A stretch of 64,000 nt of DNA from Clostridia bacterium (GCA_018432615.1 JAHDSQ010000003.1:62001-126000); one strand, 5' to 3'; shown: positions 54,201 through 62,084, counted from the first letter of the stretch. The notes: generated by a model not told the origin, from the sequence alone. Numbers and translations are program-made.

Positions 54201-54892
54201 ACCCGGACAGTTGGCTGGCCGGTGTGCCGGCGAAGCTATCTGTGACGGAGCTAAAAAACCGCTACTATCAGTCAACCCGGGATAATACGGAAGCGGTTTT
54301 GTATGATAGCCATTCCTGGATGGAGGAAAGGCCCGGCTTTTTACAAGAAAGAAGGGGACTATCGGCTGCCGAGAAGGGTTCCGCTTTACATCTTATCATG
54401 CGGCATATTGACATAGCCGGCGAGTTGACGAAGGAAGAAATCGAAGAAGAAGTAGCGGGGATGGTTGCCAAGGAGTTGATTACCCTTGAGGAGGCTGAAA
54501 GCATCAATGCTGAGGAGATTGAAACGTTTTTTGATTCTAAGTTGGGGAAAAGGCTTCTTGCCAGTCCTGAGGTTATGAGAGAATTACCGTTTGTTATGGA
54601 GGTAGCGGTAGGTGAATTGCCTGGTGAATGGCAAGGGAAGGATACGGATGAAACCGTAATTGTGCAGGGTACGGTAGATTGTCTTTTTGCCGAAGGGGAA
54701 GGCTATGTTCTGTTGGATTACAAGACGGATACGGTTAGCGGAAAAGAAAAAGCCGATTACGAGAGCTTTTTAAAAGCACGTTATCAGCTGCAAATGGAAC
54801 TATACAAAAGGGCGGTAGAGATGATCCTGAAAAAGCCCGTAACCGAAAAGGTGATTTATTCCTTTTCCTTAGCGGATGTTATCATGCTGTGA
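51242..54892 (+). CDS. addA: ATP-dependent helicase/nuclease subunit A (AddA)
   Basis: UvrD-type 3'-5' helicase with a RecB-family nuclease at the end; with AddB it processes broken ends and recognises Chi. 1,216 residues. Walker A SAAAGAGKT at 22-30, motif Ia VVTYTNAAAREM, motif II VLIDEYQDINN, motif III FMVGDVKQSIYGFR, motif V VRIMSIHKSKGLEFPVVFV, motif VI ILYVAMTRARETL, and the nuclease motif VLLDYKTD near residue 1157. Overlaps addB (8 bases) and, convergently, the HAD gene (24 bases). Confidence 0.97.
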   Translation: MSKWTDEQKRAINSRECSLLVSAAAGAGKTAVLVERIIRRVLDTLSPVDIDRLLVVTYTNAAAREMKERVGTALRERRKNNPGDYRLQKQLLLLERAHISTLHSFCVEMLRKNYYRLKLPEKAALDPAFRVAEETEALLLKLEVLEDVFEKRYTDEDAVFLELVEAYGGERDDKALQDLVMRLYDFSRSHPSPEDWLANVAESFHAGSEDDVIEGLLEQAVEGLLAPLGTALSYLREAALCASAPGGPHPYLSGLLEEAGMLERVLDCCGYEGKAIRWREAFEALAAVEFKRLTAVKDEGIDEALRDEAKNLRDKAKKMAKEAQDTILARSFEEYVQDLNKIAPLMETLCGLVVEFAHYYLLAKLEKNIIDFSDIEHLTLNLLCDEDKKPSALALKLRESFAEVLIDEYQDINNVQETILRLISVSDGGYANTFMVGDVKQSIYGFRLAEPGLFMEKYRNYSDREDAAEQKIVLAKNFRSKKGIIDGVNFVFRQLMQESRFGVKYDKDAELVYGLIDGEEDEKDEKAGFNGEIEVHLVEKGQAYEDEDLKEQEALDATQLEARIIARRIRELKEKTVWDKEQGAYRPVEYRDIAVLLRTAKTAAVVFVEELQRQGIPAYTEAGEGYLRAQEIQVMISLLRIIDNPRQDIPLAAVLRSPVIGLNSSELAAIRLWRRQGDYYDAVRLAARKERGQLQKKLRAFLRNLRSWRTFARRNSLQELIWLLYRETNYYNYAGAMPDGQQRQANLRMLYDRAVQYERTAMKGLFKFLRFLEKLEERGGDFETAHTLGEKENVVRIMSIHKSKGLEFPVVFVAGIAKKFNFKDLYNDVLLDKDLGIGPLLVDSAKRIKYPTLAAIAIKNRLKARMLAEEMRILYVAMTRARETLILVGAVGEKVKAPLMEGDSLKQVNERLSPGIVEGAASFWDWLIACNPSMWSFFCYEGGELFVEEKETAAEYHEELIRLKRLEPVAIDDSDDGMVENRLNWDYPDSWLAGVPAKLSVTELKNRYYQSTRDNTEAVLYDSHSWMEERPGFLQERRGLSAAEKGSALHLIMRHIDIAGELTKEEIEEEVAGMVAKELITLEEAESINAEEIETFFDSKLGKRLLASPEVMRELPFVMEVAVGELPGEWQGKDTDETVIVQGTVDCLFAEGEGYVLLDYKTDTVSGKEKADYESFLKARYQLQMELYKRAVEMILKKPVTEKVIYSFSLADVIML

Positions 54893-55531
54893 GTTATTCA
54901 GGAGGTGGTTTTTAATATCGGCAAAACGTTCAAAGGCAATGACCGGAATGTGGTGTTCTCTGCAGTACGACAGCAGGTGTTTTTTAGCAAATATCAGGTC
55001 GGCTTCCTGACAGCCGCAAGTGTCGGAAATACCGTCACCGATGTAAATGACCTGGTCGGCTCCGGTTTCTTGTCTTAGTTGTTTGACAATGTTCTTTTTA
55101 CAGGTTCCACACTTGTCACAGACAGGGGAGTAATAGGGCGTTTCTATCTTCCAGCCGTTTTTATCCCACAGTAGCGTATTGCAATAAACAGGCAGGTCCT
55201 TAAGCCCGTTTTTTTCCAAGATGGTACGAATATTGAGATCGAAGCCGTCGCTGACCACATAGAGAGGGTCGCCGTTTTGCCTAGTGTAATCGACAAAGTC
55301 GGGAAAAGTCTCGTCTATGGGAATAAAGCTGAGAAAACGACTTAAATCATCAGGGGTTACTTGAAAGCCTTTGAATATTTCAAGAGCACTTTCCATTGTC
55401 GTGAGCTCACCCTTTTCCCAGCGTCTGATGCTTTCTTCCCAACCGGGAGAAGCAAATTTTTCGACCATGATGTCACAGGTATCGGTTTTTGTTATTGTTC
55501 CGTCAAAGTCGGTAATATACAAGCGTTTCAA
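54869..55531 (-). CDS. HAD-superfamily phosphatase (MtnX/phosphoserine-phosphatase-like)
   Basis: A 220-residue HAD hydrolase. Motif I DFDGTITKTD, motif II YVVSDGFD, motif III/IV IYIGDGISDTCGCQEAD. A CDKCGTCKK segment (C-x2-C-x2-C) in the cap region may bind metal. The best start is TTG 55531, with GGAGG 8 bases upstream and the product beginning LKRLYITDFDG. The pattern is that of MtnX-like methionine-salvage phosphatases, but no salvage genes are adjacent, so the substrate is open. Ends inside addA on the opposite strand. Confidence 0.87.
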   Translation of the reverse strand: MKRLYITDFDGTITKTDTCDIMVEKFASPGWEESIRRWEKGELTTMESALEIFKGFQVTPDDLSRFLSFIPIDETFPDFVDYTRQNGDPLYVVSDGFDLNIRTILEKNGLKDLPVYCNTLLWDKNGWKIETPYYSPVCDKCGTCKKNIVKQLRQETGADQVIYIGDGISDTCGCQEADLIFAKKHLLSYCREHHIPVIAFERFADIKNHLLNNSQHDNIR

Positions 55532-55635
55532 ATGAATAACCTCCCATAGCGGTATGAAGTGCCTGGTCCTGATTATATAAAACAATGGGAGGATTAACAA
55601 GGTATAGGGAAAATGGTTGGTTAGCTTTTTCTGCT

Positions 55636-55664
55636 TTGACCGGCGGTTTGTTAAACACTATAAT
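55636..55664 (+). promoter_or_regulatory. Promoter of ychF
   Basis: TTGACC (55636-55641), 17 bases, TATAAT (55659-55664), about 40 bases before the ychF start. Confidence 0.8.
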
Positions 55665-55705
55665 GTTAGTTGACACATCATGGGTTGAGATAGGGGGAGA
55701 AACAG

Positions 55706-56791
55706 TTGAAAATTGGTTTAATAGGGTTACCGCTTACAGGCAAAACAACGCTATTCAATTTATTGACAAAGTCTAAAGCGGCGATGGGTAGTTTTTCCGC
55801 CGGCACCGGGGCTAATATTGGCACTGCTCAGGTACCGGATAAAAGGATAGACTTTTTGAGTGAAATGTATAATCCAAAGAAAACGACTTATGCCCAGATA
55901 GAATTTGTAGATATTGCAGGTTTTCTTGCCGGCGGGGAAGGACATAAGTCAGGGGCAGGGAAATTTTTAAACGATGTCAGAGGTTGCGATGCCTTAGTGC
56001 ATGTTTTGCGTGCTTTTGAAAATGACGATGTTGTTCATGTCACAGCGGACTTAAATCCGGCGAAGGATTTGGACGCCGTGGATATGGAGCTTTTGTTTGC
56101 TGATTTGGAGTTGATTGAAAAACGTATTGAACGAATCAAAGCGGGTAAGAAGATCACAAAGGAAAACGCAGCAGAAATGAACCTTTTGGAGAAGTGCTAT
56201 GGTGTATTGGAAAACGGCTCATCCATGTTGGAGGCAGATTTAACGGAGGAGGAACGTTTCTCGCTGAAGAATTTTGCTTTTTTGACTGAAAAACCGCGTC
56301 TGGCGGCAGTGAATATGGACGAGCAGCAGTTTAGAGAAAAGAGTTACCCCTATAAAGAAAAACTGACCGCTCTTTGCCGGGAAAAGAATATTGCCCTTTT
56401 GGAATTGTGCGCTCAAATGGAGCTGGAAATCAGTGAGTTGGACGATGAGGACAGGATGGCTTTTATGGAGGATTTAGGATTGGTCGAAACGGGGATAGAA
56501 CTATTAGCCCGCAATGTTTACGCTCATCTGGGTTTGCTATCCTTTTTTACGGTTGGAGAAGATGAAGTTAAGGCCTGGACAATTGCCAAGGGTTTGAATG
56601 CTAAGGAGGCCGCCGGAAAAATCCATTCCGACATTGAAAGGGGATTTATCAGAGCCGAGGTAGTTAAGTATCAGGATATAGCCGAGTTGGGTAGTATGGC
56701 AAAAGTGAAGGAAAAAGGGCTGTTCCGCCTGGAAGGGAAAGAATATACGGTGCAGGACGGAGATATTGTCCATTTCCGCTTTAATGTTTGA
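55706..56791 (+). CDS. ychF: Obg-family ATPase YchF-like
   Basis: Ribosome-associated P-loop NTPase that binds ATP over GTP. 361 residues. G1 GLPLTGKTTLFNLLT at 7-21, G3 FVDIAGFLAGGEGHKSGAG, a coiled-coil insert (ELIEKRIERIKAGKKITKEN), and the C-terminal TGS-like domain (LLSFFTVGEDEVKAWTI, AAGKIHSDIERGFIRAEVV). G1 LTGKTT and the remainder follow the YchF branch, although GLPLTGKT replaces the common GLPNVGKS. TTG start after GGGGGA. Confidence 0.92.
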   Translation: MKIGLIGLPLTGKTTLFNLLTKSKAAMGSFSAGTGANIGTAQVPDKRIDFLSEMYNPKKTTYAQIEFVDIAGFLAGGEGHKSGAGKFLNDVRGCDALVHVLRAFENDDVVHVTADLNPAKDLDAVDMELLFADLELIEKRIERIKAGKKITKENAAEMNLLEKCYGVLENGSSMLEADLTEEERFSLKNFAFLTEKPRLAAVNMDEQQFREKSYPYKEKLTALCREKNIALLELCAQMELEISELDDEDRMAFMEDLGLVETGIELLARNVYAHLGLLSFFTVGEDEVKAWTIAKGLNAKEAAGKIHSDIERGFIRAEVVKYQDIAELGSMAKVKEKGLFRLEGKEYTVQDGDIVHFRFNV

Positions 56792-56882
56792 GTATATTTG
56801 AATAAAAATTAGTTTACCCATATTGTAACCGGGAACAATAATAATAGAATAAGAAAAATGTTTCCGGTCAGGTGGGGTGTTT

Positions 56883-57068
56883 ATGAAAAATATCAGTTCT
56901 CGTATTGCCGGCAAATGTCCGCATTATGAATCGATAAGGGCTCCCAGAGGTATTGAAATGGGTCCGGTTGTTACCAGAGAATTGTTGCCGCGTTGTGAAT
57001 ATTGTCTTTATTGGTTAGGCGGTAATTGCCAGCTATTTGGAGCCAAAGGAAGGCGTTACCTATCCTGA
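56883..57068 (+). CDS. Cysteine-containing micro-protein
   Basis: A 61-residue protein from ATG 56883 (AGGTGGGG upstream). It carries C12 (KCPHYE), then C38, C41 and C49 (RCEYCLYWLGGNC), a possible four-cysteine metal site or disulfide pair. Basic tail (GAKGRRYLS). No family recognised. Single gene between ychF and the Nudix-like gene; the next 125 bases hold a TATTGAGG/CCTCAATA dyad (57114-57172) of uncertain meaning. Confidence 0.6.
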   Translation: MKNISSRIAGKCPHYESIRAPRGIEMGPVVTRELLPRCEYCLYWLGGNCQLFGAKGRRYLS

Positions 57069-57193
57069 ATACAGTCAACATATTGTCAGGTTAGTGGGTA
57101 TATAAATAATATATATTGAGGCAGGAGAACATCTTGATTCTGTCGAAGATATATCATAGAGTTTCCTCAATAAGCAAATAGGGGGTTTTATCT

Positions 57194-57634
57194 TTGTTGA
57201 CAAGGAAATGTGCAGGTGGTGTTGTATTTCAAGATGACAGGGTAATGATTTTAAAAAGCGACAAGAATGAATGGGTACTGCCTAAAGGGGTAATACGCGG
57301 TGGTGATATTGCTATTGACGTGGCATTACAGCGTGTTAAACTTGAAGGCGGCGTCGAGGCGAGGGTGATTTCCTCGGCTGGCGAGACAAGTTACGAATTT
57401 TATTCTTATTCAAGAAGAAGGCCTGTTTGCAACAAGATAGATTGGTTTATCATGGAATCGAATAGTACGGAAGTTGCGGCTTATACAGGGGAAGGGTTTA
57501 GTGACGGGGGCTTTTTCCCGATTGAGGAAGCATTACAGAAGATTACTTATAGTCAGGATAAATCGTTGGTTCGTCTTGCATATCGCAAATACTGCAATTT
57601 GCGTCATGAGGAAACTGCAGTTTCTGCAGGTTGA
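57194..57634 (+). CDS. Nudix-fold protein with a degenerate Nudix box
   Basis: A 146-residue protein with the Nudix layout: TRKCAGGVVFQDDRVMILKSDKNEW, LPKGVIRGGD, then YEFYSYSRRRPVCNKIDWFIM and the helix EEALQKITYSQDKSLVRLAYRK. The box expected as Gx5Ex7REUxEExGU reads G-VIRGG-D-IAIDVAL-QR-V-K-LE-G-G-V: the first Glu is Asp, RE is QR and EE is LE. The metal-binding glutamates are therefore mostly lost, and it may be a binding or regulatory protein. TTG start. Upstream of speE behind a terminator, so probably separate from it. Confidence 0.8.
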   Translation: MLTRKCAGGVVFQDDRVMILKSDKNEWVLPKGVIRGGDIAIDVALQRVKLEGGVEARVISSAGETSYEFYSYSRRRPVCNKIDWFIMESNSTEVAAYTGEGFSDGGFFPIEEALQKITYSQDKSLVRLAYRKYCNLRHEETAVSAG

Positions 57635-57663
57635 GGGGTTTTAAGTCTTTTTTGCAGGATGGG

Positions 57664-57707
57664 CGGCCGGTTGGCTTATATTATAAGTAAGCCGAAGGCC
57701 GTTTTTT
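57664..57707 (+). terminator. Terminator after the Nudix-like gene
   Basis: CGGCC and GGCTTA pair with TAAGCC and GGCCG (stem with small internal loop), then six T (57702-57707). Confidence 0.88.
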
Positions 57708-57746
57708 GCTGTGAAAACAACAAATACTTCACTCTGGATTTTGTTT

Positions 57747-57755
57747 TGGTATAAT
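57747..57755 (+). promoter_or_regulatory. Extended -10 promoter of speE-speB
   Basis: TGG-TATAAT (57750-57755) with TTCACT (57728-57733) as a weak -35 at 16 bases. Confidence 0.55.
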
Positions 57756-57788
57756 GGTATTCGGAATTCTGTTTCGGGAGGTCGTTTG

Positions 57789-58631
57789 ATGAAAAGTGAT
57801 TTATGGATTACAGAAAAGCAGACTCAGGATATGAAGGTTTCTTTCCGTGTCAGGAATACCGTGCACGAAGAAAAAACCGAATATCAACATTTATCTATCG
57901 TTGACACTTATACCTATGGGCGCATGTTGTTTCTTGACAATTGTGTCATGACCAGTATACGGGACGAGTTTGTCTACCATGAGATGCTTACTCTTGTCCC
58001 CCTTAATACCCATCCAAAACCGGCCAATGTTTTAATTGTCGGGGGAGGCGATGGAGGAACAGTCAGGGAAGCGGTCAAGCATCCCGGGGTGGAGAAAGTG
58101 ACCTTGGTCGAGATTGATGGCAGGGTCATTGAAACAGCAAAGGAATATATGCCGGAAATTGCTGCGGCTTTTGACAGTCCTAAGCTGGAAGTTGTTGTTG
58201 ACGATGGTATTAAGCACATTAAGGAAAATAAAGATACTTACGATATTGTTTTGATTGACTCCACAGACCCTGTCGGACCGGCTGTCGGACTATTCTCTCG
58301 GGAGTTTTATCAGGATGTTCATCGCTCGCTAAAGGAAGAAGGTATTATGGTTGCTCAGACGGAGTCGCCTTTTTTGGGTAAGGATTTGATTGCGGGGATA
58401 CATGATAATCTGAGGTCTGTTTATCCGATTGTCAAGCTATATTTGGCTTCAATACCTACTTATCCCACCGGCTTATGGAGCTTTTCTCTGGCCTCAAAAA
58501 AGTATGATCCTACTGAGATTGAGCGGGGAGGAATATATGCTGAGGGAACAAAGTATTACAACGAGGACATTCATTTTACGAGTTTTGTCCTGCCGAATTT
58601 TGTGGCGGAGATTTTTCTTAAAAAGGATTAA
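57789..58631 (+). CDS. speE: Polyamine aminopropyltransferase (spermidine synthase)
   Basis: Transfers the aminopropyl group of decarboxylated SAM to putrescine, giving spermidine. 280 residues from ATG 57789 (GGGAGG 8 bases upstream). Signatures: TEYQHLSIVDTYTYGRMLFLD, VLIVGGGDGGTVREAVKHPG, TLVEIDGRVIE, VLIDSTDPVGPA and the late PTYPTGLWSF. Complete. Followed after 32 bases by speB, which supplies putrescine from agmatine. The speD and speA genes are not in the window. Confidence 0.97.
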   Translation: MKSDLWITEKQTQDMKVSFRVRNTVHEEKTEYQHLSIVDTYTYGRMLFLDNCVMTSIRDEFVYHEMLTLVPLNTHPKPANVLIVGGGDGGTVREAVKHPGVEKVTLVEIDGRVIETAKEYMPEIAAAFDSPKLEVVVDDGIKHIKENKDTYDIVLIDSTDPVGPAVGLFSREFYQDVHRSLKEEGIMVAQTESPFLGKDLIAGIHDNLRSVYPIVKLYLASIPTYPTGLWSFSLASKKYDPTEIERGGIYAEGTKYYNEDIHFTSFVLPNFVAEIFLKKD

Positions 58632-58663
58632 GTAAAAAGTCATATGCAAACGGAGGGCGTGTT

Positions 58664-59530
58664 TTGAAAGAGATGTTTTTACGTACGGCACAATTCATGG
58701 GGGCATGTGAGGAGCATGAAGCGGTTGATGCTGTGCTTGCGGGGGTGCCGATGGACTTTACGGCAAGTTTTAGACCGGGATCCAGAACGGCACCGCAAGA
58801 GGTGCGCAATGTCTCTTATGTTCTGGAAGAATACAGCTTCTACCAGAAAAAGAGCTTAACGGATTTAAGGTATTACGATGCCGGCGATCTGGTACTTCCT
58901 TATGGCAATGTGGCAGAAAGCCTGAATTTGATTGAAAAGGCTGCGACAGGTTTTTTCGGTAGTGGAGTGTTCCCGCTCTTTTTGGGAGGAGAGCATTTGA
59001 TATCTTTCCCTATTATCAAGGCGTGCTATGAGAGGTATCCGGATTTGGTGGTTGTGCACTTTGATGCTCATGCAGATTTACGCTGCTCTTACGAAGGCGA
59101 GGGTAATTCCCATGCCACTGTAATGTACAAGGTAGCAGAAATGCTGGGGAAGGATAGACTGTACCAATTTGGGATCAGGTCAGGTACGAGTGAAGAATTT
59201 GCATACGCCGAGCAACACACAAAGATATATCCTGATGAAATATTTCCTGCTCTTGAGGGAGTTGTTGAGAGGCTCAGTGGAACACCGGTTTATGTATCCT
59301 TGGATATCGATGCGGTGGACCCGGCTTTTGCCCCCGGTACAGGCACGCCTGAGCCGGGAGGCTGCAGTGCCAGAGAGATATTGGCCGCGGTTAGGGCTAT
59401 GAGTTCGTTAAATGTCGTAGGTATGGATATAGTTGAGATTCTGCCTGCCTATGACGAAGCCCAGATAACAGCGGTATTGGGAGCTAAGCTGGTAAGAGAG
59501 GCGCTTTTGGCATTTGCCGCGAAAATATGA
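58664..59530 (+). CDS. speB: Agmatinase (ureohydrolase)
   Basis: Hydrolyses agmatine to putrescine and urea. 288 residues with the binuclear Mn sites: GGEHLISFP, VVHFDAHADLR, SHATVMYKV and SLDIDAVDPAFAPGTGTPEPGG. GSRTAPQEVRN near the N-terminus is also typical. TTG start after CGGAGGGCG. Directly after speE, so the operon makes putrescine and then spermidine. Arginase or guanidinobutyrase activity cannot be excluded, but the partnership with speE favours agmatine. Confidence 0.95.
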   Translation: MKEMFLRTAQFMGACEEHEAVDAVLAGVPMDFTASFRPGSRTAPQEVRNVSYVLEEYSFYQKKSLTDLRYYDAGDLVLPYGNVAESLNLIEKAATGFFGSGVFPLFLGGEHLISFPIIKACYERYPDLVVVHFDAHADLRCSYEGEGNSHATVMYKVAEMLGKDRLYQFGIRSGTSEEFAYAEQHTKIYPDEIFPALEGVVERLSGTPVYVSLDIDAVDPAFAPGTGTPEPGGCSAREILAAVRAMSSLNVVGMDIVEILPAYDEAQITAVLGAKLVREALLAFAAKI

Positions 59531-59607
59531 TAAACACAAGACACAAAGCAAAAAACAGAGCTTGATAAAACCACATAAATGAGCCACATAAAAACGGGGA
59601 AAAGAAG

Positions 59608-59636
59608 TTGACACAGTCATAAGGCCGTGATAAAAT
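59608..59636 (+). promoter_or_regulatory. Promoter of the Phe-Gly tRNA pair
   Basis: TTGACA (59608-59613), 17 bases, TAAAAT (59631-59636), 26 bases before tRNA-Phe. Confidence 0.85.
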
Positions 59637-59662
59637 AGCTATTGTCAATCCGTTAATCACCT

Positions 59663-59738
<76 letters not shown>

Positions 59739-59760
59739 TTATATGTTTGAATACTGTTAT

Positions 59761-59835
59761 GCGGAAGTGGCTCAGTGGTAGAGCATCGCCTTGCCAAGGC
59801 GAGGGTCGCGAGTTCGAATCTCGTCTTCCGCTCCA
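59761..59835 (+). tRNA. tRNA-Gly (GCC)
   Basis: Acceptor GCGGAAG/CTTCCGC, anticodon loop TTGCCAA (GCC at 59793-59795), T-loop TTCGAAT, encoded CCA. A candidate effector of the glyQS T-box. Confidence 0.98.
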
Positions 59836-59846
59836 TTAAAAAAAAG

Positions 59847-59870
59847 GAAGCCTGGCTCTGCCAGGTTCTT
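59847..59870 (+). terminator. Terminator between tRNA pairs
   Basis: GAAGCCTGGC, loop TCT, GCCAGGTTC, then TTTATA; short T-run, moderate strength. Confidence 0.6.
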
Positions 59871-59918
59871 TATACATTAACAGGGGTTTTTAATGTGTTT
59901 TTTGGTCCAACAACTACC

Positions 59919-59948
59919 TTGACAGAAATGTTCTTTCTCTGATAAAAT
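59919..59948 (+). promoter_or_regulatory. Promoter of the Cys-Leu tRNA pair
   Basis: TTGACA (59919-59924), 18 bases, TAAAAT (59943-59948), 29 bases before tRNA-Cys. Confidence 0.8.
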
Positions 59949-59977
59949 GTTGTTTGCTTCGGTCAGGTTATTGACAT

Positions 59978-60053
59978 GGTGCGGTGGCGAAGAGGCTAAC
60001 GCTGCGGACTGCAAATCCGCCATCCGTCGGTTCAAATCCGACCCGCACCTCCA
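59978..60053 (+). tRNA. tRNA-Cys (GCA)
   Basis: Acceptor GGTGCGG/CCGCACC, anticodon loop CTGCAAA (GCA at 60011-60013), T-loop TTCAAAT, encoded CCA. Confidence 0.97.
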
Positions 60054-60074
60054 GTATGATAAATCCGTGATTGT

Positions 60075-60163
60075 GCCCGAGTGGCGGAATTGGCAGACGC
60101 ACAGGACTTAAAATCCTGCGAGACTTAAATCTCGTGCCGGTTCGACCCCGGCCTCGGGCACCA
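60075..60163 (+). tRNA. tRNA-Leu (UAA)
   Basis: Class II tRNA: acceptor GCCCGAG/CTCGGGC, anticodon loop CTTAAAA (TAA at 60109-60111), long variable arm (CGAGACTTAAATCTCG), T-loop TTCGACC, encoded CCA. Confidence 0.98.
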
Positions 60164-60190
60164 CTTATAACAAGGCTGAAGGCCGAGATA

Positions 60191-60217
60191 AAGACATCCG
60201 TTGAGGTGTCTTTTTTT
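60191..60217 (+). terminator. Terminator of the Cys-Leu tRNA pair
   Basis: AAGACATC pairs with GGTGTCTT (loop CGTTGA), and T runs on to 60217. Confidence 0.88.
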
Positions 60218-60260
60218 GTACTTTCGACGGAAAACATCATAAAAATTAGCAAAAAAACCA

Positions 60261-60289
60261 TTGACTATACATGCATAATTGTATACAAT
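60261..60289 (+). promoter_or_regulatory. Promoter of citrate synthase with overlapping palindromes
   Basis: TTGACT (60261-60266), 17 bases, TACAAT (60284-60289). ATTGTATACAAT is a palindrome over the -10, and CGTATACG follows at 60297-60304; TATAC...GTATA half-sites also flank the spacer. These could be sites for a metabolic repressor; none was identified. Confidence 0.7.
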
Positions 60290-60339
60290 AGAACACGTAT
60301 ACGAGTTAAATATTTTAACATATTGCAGGAGGATTATAG

Positions 60340-61731
60340 ATGTTATTAGCTTATGACAATTATGCAAAATACAGCACTTCATATCTTAAAGAACTGGCAG
60401 AACTAGCCAAGAGAAACAATGTCTTTGATACGGAGCTATATAACGAATACAATGTTAAGAAGGGCTTGAGAAATAAAAATGGAACAGGCGTATTGGTTGG
60501 GCTGACGGGCATTGGAGATGTTGTTGGTTACCGGATGGAGGACGGAACCAAAATACCGATAGACGGGGAGCTCTACTACAGAGGTTATGGAATAGACCGT
60601 ATAATCTCCGGTTTTCAGAAAGAAAAAAGGTTTGGGTTTGAGGAAGTCTGTTATCTTCTAATTTTTGGTCAATTACCCGATAAGGATGAATTGCTGGATT
60701 TTCAGGCTTATCTTGGTGACAATAGAGTTCTTCCTGATGGTTTTGTAGAGGATATGGTGCTGAAAGTGCCCAGCCCTAATATCATGAATAAGCTGGCCAG
60801 AAGCGTATTAGCCCTTTACTGTTACGACCGATCCCCTGAGGATAATAACGTTGCCAATGTTGTCAGACAGTCACTTGAATTGCTTGCTTACTTTCCTGCC
60901 ATGGTAGCTTATGCTTACCAGGCTAAATCAAGATATTATGACAGTAAGAGTCTTTTCATACATAGCCCGCAGCCAAATTTAGGCACAGCAGAAAACCTCC
61001 TATACATGCTTAGACCGACAAACGAGTACACGAGGCTGGAAGCGGAGCTTTTGGATTTGGTTCTGGTTTTGCACGCCGAACACGGCGGGGGAAACAATTC
61101 AACATTTACTACACGCGTAGTTACTTCCGCAGATACGGATACATACTCTGCTATTGCAGCCGCGATTGGTTCGCTGAAGGGAAGCAAGCACGGTGGAGCC
61201 AATATCAAGGTTTATGAGATGATGGAAAACGTCAAGGAAAACGTTCGTGATTGGGAAGATGATGAAGAAATCAAGGCTTATCTGAAAATGCTCCTCGAGA
61301 AGAAAGCCCATGACAAATCAGGGCTTATTTACGGGATGGGGCACGCTGTGTATACCTTGTCTGATCCCAGGGCGGTTCAATTAAAGAAAAAGGCCGAAGA
61401 GTTAGCAAAGGCCAAGGGTTTAGAGAAAGAGTATCGACTGTTTAATGCCGTTGAGAAATTAAGTCCCGCCGTCTTTGAGGAAATAACCGGGAAAGAAAAA
61501 CTGCTTTGCGCAAATGTTGATCTTTATTCTGGGCTCGTCTATAGGGCGCTGGGTATACCTCGCGAACTGTTCACTCCCTTATTCGCCACCGCGAGGATTG
61601 CCAGTTGGTGCGCCCATAGGATAGAAGAAATGGTGAGCGGGGGAAGGATTATTCGTCCCGCCTACAGGAATATACTTGACTGGAAAGAGTACATTCCTTT
61701 AACGGAAAGGCCAAAAATACTACCTCTTTAG
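60340..61731 (+). CDS. Citrate synthase
   Basis: Condenses acetyl-CoA and oxaloacetate. 463 residues, longer than the ~370-residue CitZ type, as in several anaerobes. N-terminal extension (~50 residues) precedes GTGVLVGLTGIGDVVGYR and DGELYYRGYGIDRIISGF. Active-site blocks: LVLVLHAEHGGGNNSTFTTR, GSLKGSKHGGANIKVYEMM, and GMGHAVYTLSDPRA with the catalytic His; Asp in CANVDLYSGLVYRALGIP. AGGAGG precedes the ATG. A 2-methylcitrate activity is possible. Ends in TTAG, shared with the stop of the convergent gene. Confidence 0.95.
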   Translation: MLLAYDNYAKYSTSYLKELAELAKRNNVFDTELYNEYNVKKGLRNKNGTGVLVGLTGIGDVVGYRMEDGTKIPIDGELYYRGYGIDRIISGFQKEKRFGFEEVCYLLIFGQLPDKDELLDFQAYLGDNRVLPDGFVEDMVLKVPSPNIMNKLARSVLALYCYDRSPEDNNVANVVRQSLELLAYFPAMVAYAYQAKSRYYDSKSLFIHSPQPNLGTAENLLYMLRPTNEYTRLEAELLDLVLVLHAEHGGGNNSTFTTRVVTSADTDTYSAIAAAIGSLKGSKHGGANIKVYEMMENVKENVRDWEDDEEIKAYLKMLLEKKAHDKSGLIYGMGHAVYTLSDPRAVQLKKKAEELAKAKGLEKEYRLFNAVEKLSPAVFEEITGKEKLLCANVDLYSGLVYRALGIPRELFTPLFATARIASWCAHRIEEMVSGGRIIRPAYRNILDWKEYIPLTERPKILPL

Positions 61732-62084
61732 ACCTGTACACCCCTGTTTTTTAGCTGGCTCAGCTTTTTTTTGGAACATTCCTCACACCTGAACTCCGGA
61801 CGTTTGTCGTTTAGCTTATCATAGTTTTTAGCTTTAACCAGCCGATAACCTTTGGCAATTTTACCACAATCAACGCATTCCACTTGTTCCTCAATTTCCC
61901 ATAAAGGATTAAAAATAGTAGTTCTGAAGATGTATTTGTCCACCCAAAAGAAGATAAGTCCCCCGATTAGATTTGCCACGATTGTTTTGGTTGTAACATC
62001 AAAAGTAAGATAATACATGCAGAGTGCTAAAATAGGGGTGCTTAATTGCCAACGCAAAAGGTAAAATAAGTACTTTTTTATCAT
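61728..62084 (-). CDS. Small membrane protein with C-terminal zinc ribbon
   Basis: A 118-residue protein. Residues ~13-28 and ~33-50 are hydrophobic (STPILALCMYYLTF and IVANLIGGLIFFWVDKYIF), giving two membrane helices; the cytosolic tail contains C70-x2-C73 (ECVDCGK) and C100-x2-C103 (RCEECSK), a likely zinc ribbon, in a basic background. No family recognised with certainty; the combination suggests a membrane-tethered nucleic-acid or protein-binding module. Its stop codon overlaps that of citrate synthase by four bases. Confidence 0.7.
   Translation of the reverse strand: MIKKYLFYLLRWQLSTPILALCMYYLTFDVTTKTIVANLIGGLIFFWVDKYIFRTTIFNPLWEIEEQVECVDCGKIAKGYRLVKAKNYDKLNDKRPEFRCEECSKKKLSQLKNRGVQV

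Noticed and set aside
57114-57172. TATTGAGG ... CCTCAATA dyad upstream of the Nudix-like gene
   Set aside because: Eight-base arms with a 43-base gap are weak and could be chance; kept only as a remark.
59968-60382. Frames on both strands over the tRNA-Cys/tRNA-Leu region
   Set aside because: They are translations of the tRNA genes and their terminator.
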